NCBI RefSeq assembly: GCF_000330885.1 | Contig: NC_020059.1 | Location: 981,001 to 1,045,000 of the forward strand | From: Rhizobium tropici CIAT 899 | Lineage (GTDB): Bacteria > Pseudomonadota > Alphaproteobacteria > Rhizobiales > Rhizobiaceae | Length of the DNA: 64,000 nucleotides | Direction of reading: 5' to 3' | Shown: piece by piece, positions 46,311-56,730 of the stretch | Position numbering within the stretch: position 1 is the first letter of the stretch | Layout of the letters: each line of letters opens with the position of its first letter | Notes under the pieces: generated by a model | Seen by the model: only the letters and a program-made list of their open reading frames with translations | Told to the model about the DNA's origin: nothing | The model's database searches: none | Position numbers and translations under genes: made by a program

Positions 46311-49300
46311 ATGCTTGCGACCAGTGTATCGCTAGACGACAAATACACAGCAGAGGAAGGCCGCGTTTTCATGACCGGCCTGCAGACGCTGGTGCGGCTG
46401 CCCATGACGCAGATGCGCCGCGACCGCGCCGCCGGCCTCAATACGGCGGCCTTCATTTCAGGTTATCGCGGTTCGCCGCTCGGCGGTTACGACCAGCAGC
46501 TTCTGAAAGCCAAAACCTACCTTGACGCCCATGACGTCACCTTCCAGCCCGGGATCAACGAGGATCTGGCTGCGACGGCCGTATGGGGCTCGCAGCAGGT
46601 CGGCCTTTCCCCCGGTGCCCGCAAGGACGGCGTGCTCGGTATCTGGTATGGCAAGGGCCCGGGCGTCGACCGCTCCGGCGATGTGCTGAAGCACGGCAAT
46701 GCGGCTGGCACCTCCAAATATGGCGGCGTCCTCTGTATTGCCGGCGACGATCATTCCGCCAAATCCTCCACCATGCCGCATCAGACCGACCATGATTTCA
46801 TGTCTGCAGTCATCCCGGTCATCTATCCCTCATCCATCCACGAATTCCTCGAATACGGCCTCCTCGGCATCGCCATGTCGCGCTATTCCGGCTGCTGGGT
46901 CGGCATGAAGTTCATCGCCGACACCATCGAGACGACGGCGGCTGTCGATCTCTCGGGCGAGAGGCGGCAATTCGTCCTGCCGACCGATTTCGAAATGCCG
47001 CCCGGTGGCCTCAATCTGCGCTGGCCCGATCCACCCTTGGTCCAGGACGATCGTCTGCAGACCTACAAGGCCTATGCGGCCATCGCCTTTGCCCGTGCCA
47101 ATCGCGTCGACGAAATCACGCACAATGTACCGAACGCCCGCCTCGGCATCATCTCGTCCGGCAAGGCCTATGAGGATGTGCTGCAGGCACTGCGCGAGCT
47201 GGAGATCGGCCCACAGGAAATGGCCGCGATCGGCCTGCGTATCCTGAAGGTGCGCATGCCCTGGCCGCTGGAGCCCGAGGCTGTCAGGCATTTCTCCGAA
47301 GGGCTGGACGAGGTTCTCGTCGTCGAGGAGCGACGCGAGATCATCGAGAACCAGATCAAGCAGCAGCTCTTCAACTGGCGCGCCGATGTCCGTCCGCGAA
47401 TCATCGGCAAGTTCGACGAACACGATAAGCCCTATCTCAGCCTCTCGGCGGCATTGACTGTCGGCGCCGTCGCCAGAGCGATTGCGGGGCGTATCGTCAA
47501 GCTCGATCTCGATCAGGGCCTGCATGACCGCATCGCCGCCAAGCTTGCCTATCTCGCCGAGCGCGGCCAGATCAGCCGCAGCCATGTGGCGCCGCTGAAC
47601 CGCACACCCTTCTTCTGCTCCGGCTGTCCGCACAATACGTCCACCCGCGTTCCCGAAGGCAGTCGCGCCATTGCCGGCATCGGCTGCCACTACATGGTCA
47701 CCTGGATGGACCGCAACACCGAGACTTTCACCCAGATGGGCGGCGAAGGCGTGCCATGGACGGCGATCGCCCGGTATACCGACGAAAAGCATATGTTCGT
47801 CAATCTCGGTGACGGCACCTATTTTCACTCCGGCATTCTCGCCATCCGCCAGTCCGTCGCCTCCAAGGTCAACGTCACCTACAAGCTGCTTTACAACGAT
47901 GCCGTCGCCATGACCGGCGGCCAGCCGATCGACGGCTACCTGACGCCACAACTGGTCACGAAGCAGCTGCATGACGAAGGCGTCAAGCCGATCTACCTGC
48001 TATCTGATAATCCCGATGCCTATCGCGCCTCAGAGCTCGCGCCCGGTGTCAAGGTGCTGCACCGCGACCATATCGATCAGGTGATGTTGACGCTGCGCGA
48101 AACCGAAGGTTGTTCGGCGATCGTCTACGTTCAGACGTGCGCCGCGGAGAAGCGCCGTCGCCGCAGCCGCGGGCTGATGGAAGACCCGGCCAAGCGTGTC
48201 TTCATCAACCCGGCCGTCTGCGAGGGCTGCGGCGATTGCTCGGTGCAGTCCAACTGCATCTCGGTCGAGCCGCTGGAAACGGAGTTCGGTCGCAAGCGCC
48301 AGATCAATCAGTCGAGCTGCAACAAGGATTTCTCCTGCGTCAAAGGCTTCTGCCCCTCCTTCGTGACGGTTCATGGCGGCAAGCGCCGCAAGCGCAAAGC
48401 GCTTGACCATGCCGAAGTCGATGTGCCGATGCCCGAAATCCCCGTCATCGGCGATCGGCCCTGGAATATCGCGATTGCCGGCGTCGGCGGCACCGGCATC
48501 CTGACCATCGGCGCGATCCTCGGCATGGCCGCGCATCTGGATGGCAAGGTGCCGATGATCCTCGACATGGCAGGCCTTGCCCAGAAGGGCGGCGCGGTTA
48601 TGAGCCACCTGCGCATCGGCCACAATCAGGCCGACGTCACCTCCTCGCGTATCGTCAATGGCGGCGCGGATCTGCTGTTCGCAGCGGACGAGGTGGTGGG
48701 TGCCTCCAAGGATGCGATCACGCTCTGCTCGCCGACGCGCACCACGGCCATCGTCAACACCGGGCTGATGCCGGTCGCCGATTTCGTGCGCAACCGCGAT
48801 TTCGATTTCAAGACCGGTTCGATCCAGCATACGATCGGCAAGACCGTCAGCGACAAGTCCGTCTTCCTCGACTTCGGCCACGTCGCGACGGAGGTGACCG
48901 GCGATGCCATGTCGACCAATATCCTGCTGACCGGCTTTGCCTGGCAGCGCGGCCTTCTGCCTCTCTCCTTGGAAGCGATCGAAAAGGCGATTGAGCTCAA
49001 CGGTGTCGCCGTCAAGGCGAGCCTTTCCGCCTTCCAGTGGGGGCGGCTTCTGGCGCATGACCCGCAGGCCGTACATGCCATGATGGCGGAACCCCAAACT
49101 GGCAAGACGCTGGCGGAGATGAGCCTCGATGAACTCATCAAGCACCGCAAGGCGCATCTGACCGCCTATCAGAATGCGGCGCTTGCGGAACGCTATGCCG
49201 CCTTTGTGGCCCATGCCAATGCTCTCGCTGCAAGAGAGCGGCTTTCGGATAAGGTGCCTTTTGCCGTTGCCGTCACCTATGCACGCGTTCTCGCCTACAA

Positions 49301-49793
49301 GGATGAATACGAAGTCGCGCGTCTTCTGACCGACCCCGCCTTGGATGCGCATCTGCGCGAGGAGATGGAAGGCGACTTCAAGCTGGCCCTCAATCTCGCG
49401 CCGCCCATCCTTGGCGGCAAGGATCCGAACGGCCGGCCGAAGAAGCGCGAGTTCGGCGCGTGGATCCTGCCATTGCTCCGCGTCCTTGCGCCGATGAAGC
49501 GCCTGCGCGGCACGCCCTTCGACCCCTTCGGCTATATGGCGGAACGCCGGCTGGAGCGTCGCCTGATCGCTGATTATGAAGGGGTTGCCGAGCGGGTACT
49601 TGCCGGGCTGCACCATGACAACGAGGTCGAGGCCCTTGCCATCCTCTCGCTGTTTGATGAGATAAGAGGCTTCGGACCGGTCAAGGAGGAGGCCGCCCGC
49701 AAGATCATGGTGAGAATTGCTGACAAGCTGAAGGCCTATGAGGCGCCTGTGGAGAAGCTGGGCAAACAGCCCATGCCTGCCGACGCCGCATGA
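46311..49793 (+). CDS. Indolepyruvate/2-oxoacid ferredoxin oxidoreductase, fused
   Basis: A 1160-residue fusion of the alpha and beta parts of indolepyruvate:ferredoxin oxidoreductase, which oxidatively decarboxylates aryl or branched 2-oxoacids to acyl-CoA. The start at 46311 is set by GGGAGGAGA just upstream. Order: TPP/pyrimidine domain (GYRGSPLGGYDQQ), TPP-binding region with CSGCPHNTST at about 436 and GDGTYFHSG, an Fe-S block at about 637 (CEGCGDCSVQSNC, then CNKDFSCVKGFCPSF), and a gamma-like domain (GVGGTGILTIGAILG). The C-terminal 300 residues are DUF6537-like. It is 86 bp upstream of the liu genes, which may imply a branched-chain oxoacid substrate. Confidence 0.94.
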   Translation: MLATSVSLDDKYTAEEGRVFMTGLQTLVRLPMTQMRRDRAAGLNTAAFISGYRGSPLGGYDQQLLKAKTYLDAHDVTFQPGINEDLAATAVWGSQQVGLSPGARKDGVLGIWYGKGPGVDRSGDVLKHGNAAGTSKYGGVLCIAGDDHSAKSSTMPHQTDHDFMSAVIPVIYPSSIHEFLEYGLLGIAMSRYSGCWVGMKFIADTIETTAAVDLSGERRQFVLPTDFEMPPGGLNLRWPDPPLVQDDRLQTYKAYAAIAFARANRVDEITHNVPNARLGIISSGKAYEDVLQALRELEIGPQEMAAIGLRILKVRMPWPLEPEAVRHFSEGLDEVLVVEERREIIENQIKQQLFNWRADVRPRIIGKFDEHDKPYLSLSAALTVGAVARAIAGRIVKLDLDQGLHDRIAAKLAYLAERGQISRSHVAPLNRTPFFCSGCPHNTSTRVPEGSRAIAGIGCHYMVTWMDRNTETFTQMGGEGVPWTAIARYTDEKHMFVNLGDGTYFHSGILAIRQSVASKVNVTYKLLYNDAVAMTGGQPIDGYLTPQLVTKQLHDEGVKPIYLLSDNPDAYRASELAPGVKVLHRDHIDQVMLTLRETEGCSAIVYVQTCAAEKRRRRSRGLMEDPAKRVFINPAVCEGCGDCSVQSNCISVEPLETEFGRKRQINQSSCNKDFSCVKGFCPSFVTVHGGKRRKRKALDHAEVDVPMPEIPVIGDRPWNIAIAGVGGTGILTIGAILGMAAHLDGKVPMILDMAGLAQKGGAVMSHLRIGHNQADVTSSRIVNGGADLLFAADEVVGASKDAITLCSPTRTTAIVNTGLMPVADFVRNRDFDFKTGSIQHTIGKTVSDKSVFLDFGHVATEVTGDAMSTNILLTGFAWQRGLLPLSLEAIEKAIELNGVAVKASLSAFQWGRLLAHDPQAVHAMMAEPQTGKTLAEMSLDELIKHRKAHLTAYQNAALAERYAAFVAHANALAARERLSDKVPFAVAVTYARVLAYKDEYEVARLLTDPALDAHLREEMEGDFKLALNLAPPILGGKDPNGRPKKREFGAWILPLLRVLAPMKRLRGTPFDPFGYMAERRLERRLIADYEGVAERVLAGLHHDNEVEALAILSLFDEIRGFGPVKEEAARKIMVRIADKLKAYEAPVEKLGKQPMPADAA

Positions 49794-49879
49794 TGGCGCC
49801 GGCCGAAACTTGAAGCAGGCATAAAGAGGTATAGGTTCGTAAGGATCGCGCGTTCGGGAATATCGGGAGGAGAAGCCGG

Positions 49880-51043
49880 ATGTTTGCAGGGGGATTGAAC
49901 TTCGCGCTGGGAGAGGACATCGACGCATTGCGCGAGCAGGTGCGCCGTTTCGCTGCCAACCGTATCGCACCGTTTGCCGACGAAATCGATCGCAACAACA
50001 ATTTTCCGATGCATCTGTGGCGGGAAATGGGTGACCTTGGCCTGCTGGGGATTACCGTCGATGAGGCCTATGGCGGGGCTGGCCTCGGCTATCTCGCCCA
50101 TACGGTGGCGATGGAGGAAATCAGCCGCGCTTCCGCCTCCGTCGGCCTAAGCTATGGCGCCCATTCCAATCTCTGCGTCAACCAGATCTACCGCAACGGC
50201 ACGACCGCGCAGAAGGAGCGCTATCTGCCGAAGCTGATTTCGGGCGAGCATGTGGGGGCTCTCGCCATGTCGGAACCGGGCGCGGGCTCCGATGTCGTCT
50301 CCATGAAGCTGCAAGCGGAGAAACGCGGCCACCGCTATGTGCTGAACGGCAGCAAGATGTGGATCACCAACGGTCCGGATGCCGATGTTCTCGTCGTCTA
50401 CGCCAAGACGTCTCCGGATGCCGGCCCGCGCGGGATCACCGCCTTCCTCGTCGAGAAAGGCTTCCCCGGCTTCTCCGTCGGCCAGAAGCTCGACAAGCTC
50501 GGCATGCGCGGCTCGAACACTTCGGAGCTGATCTTCCTCGATTGCGAGGTGCCGGAGGAGAATGTTCTTGGTCAGGTGGATGGCGGGGTGCGGGTGCTGA
50601 TGTCGGGTCTCGATTACGAGCGCGTCGTCCTCTCCGGCGGCCCCGTCGGCATCATGGCGGCCTGCATGGACGTAGTGCTGCCCTACATGCATGAGCGCAA
50701 GCAGTTCGGCCAGTCGATCGGCGAGTTCCAGCTGATGCAGGGCAAGCTTGCCGACATGTACGTCACCATGAATGCCGCGCGTGCCTATGTCTATGCGGTG
50801 GCGGCCGCCTGCGATCGCGGCGAGACGACGCGCAAGGATGCAGCCGGCTGCATCCTCTATTCCGCCGAGAAGGCGACGGCGCTGGCGCTCGAATGCATCC
50901 AGGCGCTCGGCGGCAATGGCTATACCAATGACTATCCCGCCGGACGGCTGCTGCGCGACGCCAAGCTCTACGAGATCGGTGCCGGCACATCTGAAATCCG
51001 GCGCATGCTGATCGGCCGCGAGCTGTTCGGCGAAACGGCCTGA
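49880..51043 (+). CDS. liuA: Isovaleryl-CoA dehydrogenase
   Basis: FAD flavoprotein that oxidises isovaleryl-CoA to 3-methylcrotonyl-CoA in leucine breakdown. It has 387 residues. The acyl-CoA dehydrogenase signatures are [19 protein letters not shown] and the C-terminal [42 protein letters not shown]. The catalytic Glu of isovaleryl type lies in helix-7-region [13 protein letters not shown]. It is first in the liu genes and has GGGAGGAGAAG upstream. Confidence 0.95.
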   Translation: MFAGGLNFALGEDIDALREQVRRFAANRIAPFADEIDRNNNFPMHLWREMGDLGLLGITVDEAYGGAGLGYLAHTVAMEEISRASASVGLSYGAHSNLCVNQIYRNGTTAQKERYLPKLISGEHVGALAMSEPGAGSDVVSMKLQAEKRGHRYVLNGSKMWITNGPDADVLVVYAKTSPDAGPRGITAFLVEKGFPGFSVGQKLDKLGMRGSNTSELIFLDCEVPEENVLGQVDGGVRVLMSGLDYERVVLSGGPVGIMAACMDVVLPYMHERKQFGQSIGEFQLMQGKLADMYVTMNAARAYVYAVAAACDRGETTRKDAAGCILYSAEKATALALECIQALGGNGYTNDYPAGRLLRDAKLYEIGAGTSEIRRMLIGRELFGETA

Positions 51044-51078
51044 CTGCGAAATTCCATTCCCATCAACCGGTGAAGCGC

Positions 51079-52686
51079 ATGACCGTCCTGAAATCAGAGA
51101 TATCGACGCATTCGGATCGCTTCCGGGAAAATCGCGCCGCCATGTTGGAGGCGATCGGCATTGCCGAGGCTGCGGCGTCGCAGGCGGCGGAAGGCGGCGG
51201 CGCGCAGGCGCGCGAGCGCCATGTCAGCCGCGGCAAGATGCTGCCGCGCGATCGCGTTGCCGGCTTGATCGATCCCTCCACGCCGTTTCTGGAAATCGGC
51301 ATGACTGCCGCGCACGGTCTCTACAGCGGCGACGCGCCGGGTGCCGGCCTGATCGCCGGCATCGGCCGGGTTTCCGGCCGCGATTGCATGATCGTCTGCA
51401 ACGATGCCACGGTCAAAGGCGGCACTTACTATCCGATCACGGTGAAGAAGCATCTCCGCGCGCAGGAAATCGCCGCCGAAAACAATCTCCCCTGCATCTA
51501 TCTCGTCGATTCCGGCGGCGCCAACCTGCCGAACCAGGACGAGGTGTTTCCGGACCGCGATCACTTCGGCCGCATCTTCTACAATCAGGCCAATATGTCG
51601 GCCGCCGGCATTCCGCAGATCGCCGTCGTCATGGGCTCCTGCACCGCCGGCGGGGCCTATGTGCCGGCCATGTCGGACGAGACCATCATCGTCGAGAAGC
51701 AGGGGACGATCTTTCTCGCCGGTCCGCCGCTGGTCAAGGCGGCGACGGGGGAGGTGGTCTCGGCCGAAGACCTCGGCGGCGGCGATGTTCACACGCGCCT
51801 CTCCGGTGTTGCCGATCATCTGGCGCGCGACGATGCTCATGCACTTGCGCTTGCCCGCCAGGCGGTCGCCAATCTCAATCGCCGCAAGCCCGAGAGCGTC
51901 GAGCTTCGTACGCCCGAGGCACCGCTCTACGATCCCCAGGAAATTCTCGGCATCGTCCCCTCGGATCTGCGCACGCCCTATGATGTGCGTGAGGTCATCG
52001 CCCGCATGGTGGACGGCTCCCGCCTCGATGAGTTCAAGGCGCGCTACGGCACGACGCTGGTCTGCGGCTTTGCCCATATACACGGCATTCCAGTCGGCAT
52101 CATCGCCAACAACGGTGTTCTTTTCTCGGAATCGGCGTTGAAGGGCGCGCATTTCGTCGAGCTCTGCTCGCAGCGCAAGATCCCGCTCGTCTTCCTGCAG
52201 AATATCACCGGCTTCATGGTCGGCCGCAAATATGAGACCGAGGGGATCGCCAAGAACGGCGCCAAGCTGGTGACGGCTGTGGCCACGACCAAGGTCCCGA
52301 AGATCACCATGCTGATCGGCGGCTCCTTCGGCGCCGGCAATTACGGCATGGCCGGCCGCGCCTATTCGCCGCGTTTCCTCTGGACCTGGCCCAACAGCCG
52401 CATATCGGTCATGGGCGGAGAGCAGGCGGCGGGCGTGCTCGCCACCGTGCGCGGCGAGGCGCTGGCGCGTGCCGGCAAGCCTTGGACGCCGGAAGAAGAG
52501 GCCGCCTTCAAGGCGCCGACGCTCAAGATGTTCGAAACCCAGAGCCACCCGCTCTACGCCTCGGCCCGCCTTTGGGACGATGGCATCATCGATCCGCGCA
52601 AGAGCCGCGACGTGCTGGCTCTGTCGCTTTCAGCAGCACTCAACGCACCGATCGAAGATACACGCTTCGGTCTGTTCAGGATGTGA
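51079..52686 (+). CDS. liuB: Methylcrotonyl-CoA carboxylase, carboxyltransferase (beta) subunit
   Basis: Transfers CO2 from biotin to 3-methylcrotonyl-CoA. It has 535 residues from ATG 51079, the size of the human homologue; GTG 51070 is possible. The crotonase-like carboxyltransferase fold is shown by [52 protein letters not shown] and [16 protein letters not shown]. It is followed after ten bases by a RidA gene and then by its partner biotin subunit. Confidence 0.96.
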   Translation: MTVLKSEISTHSDRFRENRAAMLEAIGIAEAAASQAAEGGGAQARERHVSRGKMLPRDRVAGLIDPSTPFLEIGMTAAHGLYSGDAPGAGLIAGIGRVSGRDCMIVCNDATVKGGTYYPITVKKHLRAQEIAAENNLPCIYLVDSGGANLPNQDEVFPDRDHFGRIFYNQANMSAAGIPQIAVVMGSCTAGGAYVPAMSDETIIVEKQGTIFLAGPPLVKAATGEVVSAEDLGGGDVHTRLSGVADHLARDDAHALALARQAVANLNRRKPESVELRTPEAPLYDPQEILGIVPSDLRTPYDVREVIARMVDGSRLDEFKARYGTTLVCGFAHIHGIPVGIIANNGVLFSESALKGAHFVELCSQRKIPLVFLQNITGFMVGRKYETEGIAKNGAKLVTAVATTKVPKITMLIGGSFGAGNYGMAGRAYSPRFLWTWPNSRISVMGGEQAAGVLATVRGEALARAGKPWTPEEEAAFKAPTLKMFETQSHPLYASARLWDDGIIDPRKSRDVLALSLSAALNAPIEDTRFGLFRM

Positions 52687-52696
52687 GGAGACGGAG

Positions 52697-53080
52697 ATGA
52701 AACGCGATGCCATCAATGCCAAGAATGCGCCGCAGCCCCGCGGCGGCTATGCCCAGGCCGTGAAGCTCGAGAATTTCGAGCGACTACTTTTTATCAGCGG
52801 ACAGATACCGACCGATGTCGATGATGCCTTGCCGGAGGGATTTAAGGCGCAGGCCCGTCAAGTCTGGCACAACATCGACGCCCAGCTGAAGGCGGCCGGC
52901 ATGACGAAAGAAGATATCGTCAAGGTCACCACCTTTCTGGCGGATCGACATCACACCATGGAGAACCGCGAGATCCGCAGCGAATATCTCGGCTCGCTCG
53001 CGCCGGCCATGACTGTGGTGATCGCTGGTATTTTCGATACGGCCTGGCTGCTCGAAGTCGAAGTCATTGCCGCGCAATAG
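52697..53080 (+). CDS. RidA/YjgF-family protein within the liu operon
   Basis: A 127-residue RidA-like trimer subunit. RidA proteins hydrolyse reactive enamine or imine intermediates to oxoacids and ammonia. The family fold is visible: YAQAVKLENFERLLFISGQIP, then GMTKEDIVKVTTFLADRHHTMENREIRSEYL and the end PAMTVVIAGIFDTAWLLEVEVIA. The catalytic Arg of classic RidA (in the PxRxxV segment near residue 105) is not seen, so it may be a non-deaminase subgroup. GGAG lies just before its ATG. Its place between the two carboxylase subunits is unusual. Confidence 0.9.
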   Translation: MKRDAINAKNAPQPRGGYAQAVKLENFERLLFISGQIPTDVDDALPEGFKAQARQVWHNIDAQLKAAGMTKEDIVKVTTFLADRHHTMENREIRSEYLGSLAPAMTVVIAGIFDTAWLLEVEVIAAQ

Positions 53081-53089
53081 GGTCTACCG

Positions 53090-55078
53090 ATGTTTTCGAA
53101 GATACTGATCGCCAATCGCGGCGAAATCGCCTGCCGCGTCATCCGCACGGCGAGGCGTCTCGGCATCCGCACGGTCGCCGTCTATTCCGACGCCGATCGG
53201 GATGCGCTGCACGTGGCGCTAGCCGACGAGGCCGTCCATATCGGCCCGGCGGCGGCGAACGAAAGTTATCTTTCGAAAGAGAAGATCATTGCGGCGGCTC
53301 AACGCACCCAAGCGGAGGCCATTCATCCAGGCTACGGCTTTCTCTCGGAAAATGCCGATTTCGCCGAGGCGGTCGAGGCTGCCGGTCTCGTCTTCATCGG
53401 CCCATCGCCGGCCTCGATCCGGGCCATGGGCCTTAAGGATGCGGCCAAGGCGCTGATGGAGCGGGCGTGCGTGCCTGTCGTGCCCGGCTATCATGGCGAT
53501 GGTCAGGAGGCCGGCTTCCTTGCCGATCAGACGGCCGCAATCGGCTTTCCCGTTCTCATCAAGGCGCGGGCAGGCGGCGGCGGCAAGGGCATGCGCCGCG
53601 TCGACCGTCCGGAGGATTTCGAGGCTTCGCTGGAGGCGGCGAAGCGCGAGGCGAAATCCGCTTTCGGCGACGATGCCGTGCTGATCGAGAAATATCTGAC
53701 CAAACCGCGCCACATCGAGATCCAGGTCTTCGGCGACAGTCATGGCAATGCCGTGCATCTTTTCGAGCGTGATTGCTCGCTGCAGCGCCGGCACCAGAAG
53801 GTGATCGAGGAGGCACCGGCCCCCGGCATGACAGAGGAGATGCGCAACGCCATGGGCGAAGCGGCCGTTCGCGCCGCCCGCGCCATCGATTATCGCGGCG
53901 CCGGCACGGTCGAATTCATCGCCGATGTCTCCGATGGGCTGTCGCCGGATCGCTTCTTCTTCATGGAAATGAATACACGCCTGCAGGTCGAACACCCCGT
54001 CACCGAAGCGATCGCCGGCGTCGATCTGGTGGAGTGGCAGTTGCGGGTCGCTAACGGCGAGCCTTTGCCAAAAACGCAGGATGAACTCACCATAAACGGC
54101 TGGGCTTTCGAAGCGCGCATCTACGCCGAAGACCCTTCACGCGGCTTCCTGCCGGCAACCGGCACGCTCTCGCGCTTACGCTTTCCCGAAAGCGATGTCC
54201 GCATCGATGCAGGCGTTCGCGAGGGCGATACCATCACCCCGCATTACGATCCGCTGATCGCCAAGCTGACGGTGCATGCGCCGGATCGGGCAGCCGCCCT
54301 GGCGAAGCTCACGCGAGGCCTGGAGAAGATGCAGGTCGCCGGGACCACGGCGAACCTCGATTTCCTCATTCGCCTCAGCCGTCAGTCGGATTTCGCCGCC
54401 GGCCATCCGGACACCGGATTGATCGATCGTGACGTCGAGGCGCTGACCTCGGCGCGGCAGCCCGACGATGCGGCTCTTGCGATAGCTGCTATTGTCGAGG
54501 CGGGTGGGTTCGCAGAAGCCGCTGGCAATGACCCGTGGCTGTCGCTCGGCCCTTGGCAGCTCTGGGGAGAGGCGAGCCGTCCCGTCACGCTGCATTTTGC
54601 TGGTGGTCATCAGATTTGCCGCGTGGCTGCAAAGGGTCGGTCGCTGTTCAGCGTCGCCTTTGACGATCGCATCATTCTCGTTCGCTTGCTCGCAGGTGAG
54701 GGCTTTGCCCGCCACGTCGAGATCGACGGCCGTCAATCTCAACTGGATGTCTTCGAGACATCGTCCGGTGTGACTTTGTTCCTTGATGGGCAGACGCATC
54801 TTTTCCATCGCCTCGATCTTCTCGACGGAGGAGAGGAGGAGGCCAGCGGCGGCGATCGCGTGATCGCGCCGATGCCAGGCCTCGTCAAGATCGTCCGCGT
54901 GCGCGAGGGAGATCCGGTGGCAAAGGGACAGGCGCTGATCGTCATGGAAGCCATGAAGATGGAACTGACGCTGACGGCGGCTCGCGATGGCATCGTCGAA
55001 AGCCTGCATGTCGGCGAGGGGGATCAGACCAGCGAAAGCGCCGTGCTTCTGTCGCTTCGACCGGAGGATGCGGCATGA
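53090..55078 (+). CDS. liuD: Methylcrotonyl-CoA carboxylase, biotin-carboxylase (alpha) subunit
   Basis: Carboxylates its own biotin with ATP and bicarbonate. It has 662 residues. The biotin carboxylase N-terminus is FSKILIANRGEIACRVIRTARRLGIRTVAVYSDAD, followed by the ATP-grasp glycine loop (KARAGGGGKGMRRV) and FFMEMNTRLQVEHPVTEAI. The C-terminal biotinyl domain has VIMEAMKMELTL with the biotin Lys at about 623. Its stop overlaps the HMG-CoA lyase start (ATGA). Confidence 0.97.
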   Translation: MFSKILIANRGEIACRVIRTARRLGIRTVAVYSDADRDALHVALADEAVHIGPAAANESYLSKEKIIAAAQRTQAEAIHPGYGFLSENADFAEAVEAAGLVFIGPSPASIRAMGLKDAAKALMERACVPVVPGYHGDGQEAGFLADQTAAIGFPVLIKARAGGGGKGMRRVDRPEDFEASLEAAKREAKSAFGDDAVLIEKYLTKPRHIEIQVFGDSHGNAVHLFERDCSLQRRHQKVIEEAPAPGMTEEMRNAMGEAAVRAARAIDYRGAGTVEFIADVSDGLSPDRFFFMEMNTRLQVEHPVTEAIAGVDLVEWQLRVANGEPLPKTQDELTINGWAFEARIYAEDPSRGFLPATGTLSRLRFPESDVRIDAGVREGDTITPHYDPLIAKLTVHAPDRAAALAKLTRGLEKMQVAGTTANLDFLIRLSRQSDFAAGHPDTGLIDRDVEALTSARQPDDAALAIAAIVEAGGFAEAAGNDPWLSLGPWQLWGEASRPVTLHFAGGHQICRVAAKGRSLFSVAFDDRIILVRLLAGEGFARHVEIDGRQSQLDVFETSSGVTLFLDGQTHLFHRLDLLDGGEEEASGGDRVIAPMPGLVKIVRVREGDPVAKGQALIVMEAMKMELTLTAARDGIVESLHVGEGDQTSESAVLLSLRPEDAA

Positions 55079-55944
55079 TCGACAAACCCTCCAACCACGT
55101 CACTATCGTCGAGATGGCGCCGCGCGACGGGCTGCAGAATGAAAAGCAGCCGGTTGATACCGCGCGGAAGATCGAGCTGGTAAACCAGCTCTCTGATTGC
55201 GGTTTCGAGCGCATTGAAGTGACGAGCTTCGTCAGTCCGAAATGGGTGCCGCAACTGGCCGATGCCGCCGATGTCATGGCCGGCATAGAGCGGCGTTCCG
55301 GCATCCGCTATGCAGCGCTGGCGCCCAACATGCAGGGCTTCGAGGCCGCCCTCGCCGCCGGCGCCGATGAGGTCGCGATCTTTGCGTCCGCTTCCGAAAC
55401 CTTCTCCATGCGCAACATCAACTGCTCGATTGCCGAGAGCATTGAACGCTTCCGGCCGGTGGCCGCTGCCAGCCGGGATCGTGGCGTCCCATTGCGCGGC
55501 TATGTCAGTTGCGTCGTCGAATGCCCCTATGAGGGCGCCATACCGCCGCAGAATGTCGTCAGCGTTGCCTGGCAGCTTCGTGCCCTTGGCTGCTATGAAA
55601 TCAGCCTCGGCGACACGATCGGCAAAGGTACGCCTGAGGCTGTCGACGGGATGCTTGCCGCAGTGCTGGGCGAATTGCCCGCCACGGTTCTGGCAGGGCA
55701 TTTTCACGATACGTCGGGACGCGCGCTTGAGAATATCGCCGTCGCCCTGGAGCGCGGCCTGCGCGTCTTCGATGCTTCAGCCGGCGGCCTCGGTGGTTGC
55801 CCCTTCGCCCCTGGTGCCAAGGGCAATGTCGATACGGTGGCGGTCTGCGACTATCTGAAGGCGCAGGGATACGAAACCGGCCTGGACAAGGACAAGCTTG
55901 CGGCCGCCGCCGCCTTCGCCCGCAGCCTCAGGAGTACCGCATGA
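55075..55944 (+). CDS. liuE: Hydroxymethylglutaryl-CoA lyase
   Basis: Cleaves HMG-CoA to acetoacetate and acetyl-CoA, the last step of leucine breakdown. It has 289 residues. TIM-barrel lyase motifs: VEMAPRDGLQNEKQ, GFERIEVTSFVSPKWVPQLAD, and the catalytic-Cys loop SAGGLGGCPFAPGAKGN. It overlaps liuD and the next hydratase gene by four bases on each side. Confidence 0.96.
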   Translation: MIDKPSNHVTIVEMAPRDGLQNEKQPVDTARKIELVNQLSDCGFERIEVTSFVSPKWVPQLADAADVMAGIERRSGIRYAALAPNMQGFEAALAAGADEVAIFASASETFSMRNINCSIAESIERFRPVAAASRDRGVPLRGYVSCVVECPYEGAIPPQNVVSVAWQLRALGCYEISLGDTIGKGTPEAVDGMLAAVLGELPATVLAGHFHDTSGRALENIAVALERGLRVFDASAGGLGGCPFAPGAKGNVDTVAVCDYLKAQGYETGLDKDKLAAAAAFARSLRSTA

Positions 55945-56729
55945 TATCGCAAACGATCCGCATCACCACAGACGAGCGCGGCGTTGCCTATTTGACCCTG
56001 ACGCGCGCCGAAAAGCACAATGCCCTGTCGGCCGAGATGATCGATGATCTCACGGCTGCAACGAATGAGCTTGCCCACGACAAAGCGGTGCGTGTCGTCG
56101 TGCTCACCGGCGAAGGTGCCAGCTTCTGCGCTGGCGGCGATCTCGGCTGGATGCGTGTCCAATTCGACGCCACGCGGGACGGACGCATGGTGGAAGCGCG
56201 GCGGCTTGCCATGTTGTTCAAGACGTTGAACGAGCTCCCCAAGCCGCTGATCGCCCGCGTTCACGGCAATGCCTTCGGCGGCGGCATCGGAATCCTCAGC
56301 GTCTGCGACATGGTGATCGCGGCATCGACAGCCCGCTTCGGTTTGACGGAAGTACGCCTCGGCATCATTCCCGCAACGATCAGCCCCTATGTCGTCGCCC
56401 GGATCGGCGAGACGAATGCCCGCCCGCTCTTCCTCTCCGGCAAGATCATCGATGCCTGGCAGGCACATGCTACGGGCCTTCTGTCACGGGTCGTGGCGGA
56501 TGAGGCGTTGGACGAGGCCGTGGAGGCGGAGGTTCGCCATTTTCTAGCGGCGTCACCGCAGGCTGCCGCTCGTGCCAAGGCCTTGACGCGCTCCGTTGGC
56601 AGGCCGGTTACCGATAGCATGATCGATCACGTCGTCGAGCAGCTGGCGGATGCCTGGGAGACCGACGAGGCGAAGGAAGGCATTACCGCCTTCTTCGAAA
56701 AACGGCAGCCGAACTGGCGAACGGGTTAA
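55941..56729 (+). CDS. liuC: Methylglutaconyl-CoA hydratase (enoyl-CoA hydratase family)
   Basis: Hydrates 3-methylglutaconyl-CoA to HMG-CoA, placing it between the carboxylase and the lyase. It has 262 residues. The crotonase oxyanion-hole motifs are GASFCAGGDLGWM and HGNAFGGGIGILSVCDMVIA, with RLGIIPATISPYV. The function within the family is assigned from the operon. It is the last gene, followed by a hairpin repeat. Confidence 0.92.
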   Translation: MISQTIRITTDERGVAYLTLTRAEKHNALSAEMIDDLTAATNELAHDKAVRVVVLTGEGASFCAGGDLGWMRVQFDATRDGRMVEARRLAMLFKTLNELPKPLIARVHGNAFGGGIGILSVCDMVIAASTARFGLTEVRLGIIPATISPYVVARIGETNARPLFLSGKIIDAWQAHATGLLSRVVADEALDEAVEAEVRHFLAASPQAAARAKALTRSVGRPVTDSMIDHVVEQLADAWETDEAKEGITAFFEKRQPNWRTG

Positions 56730-56730
56730 A

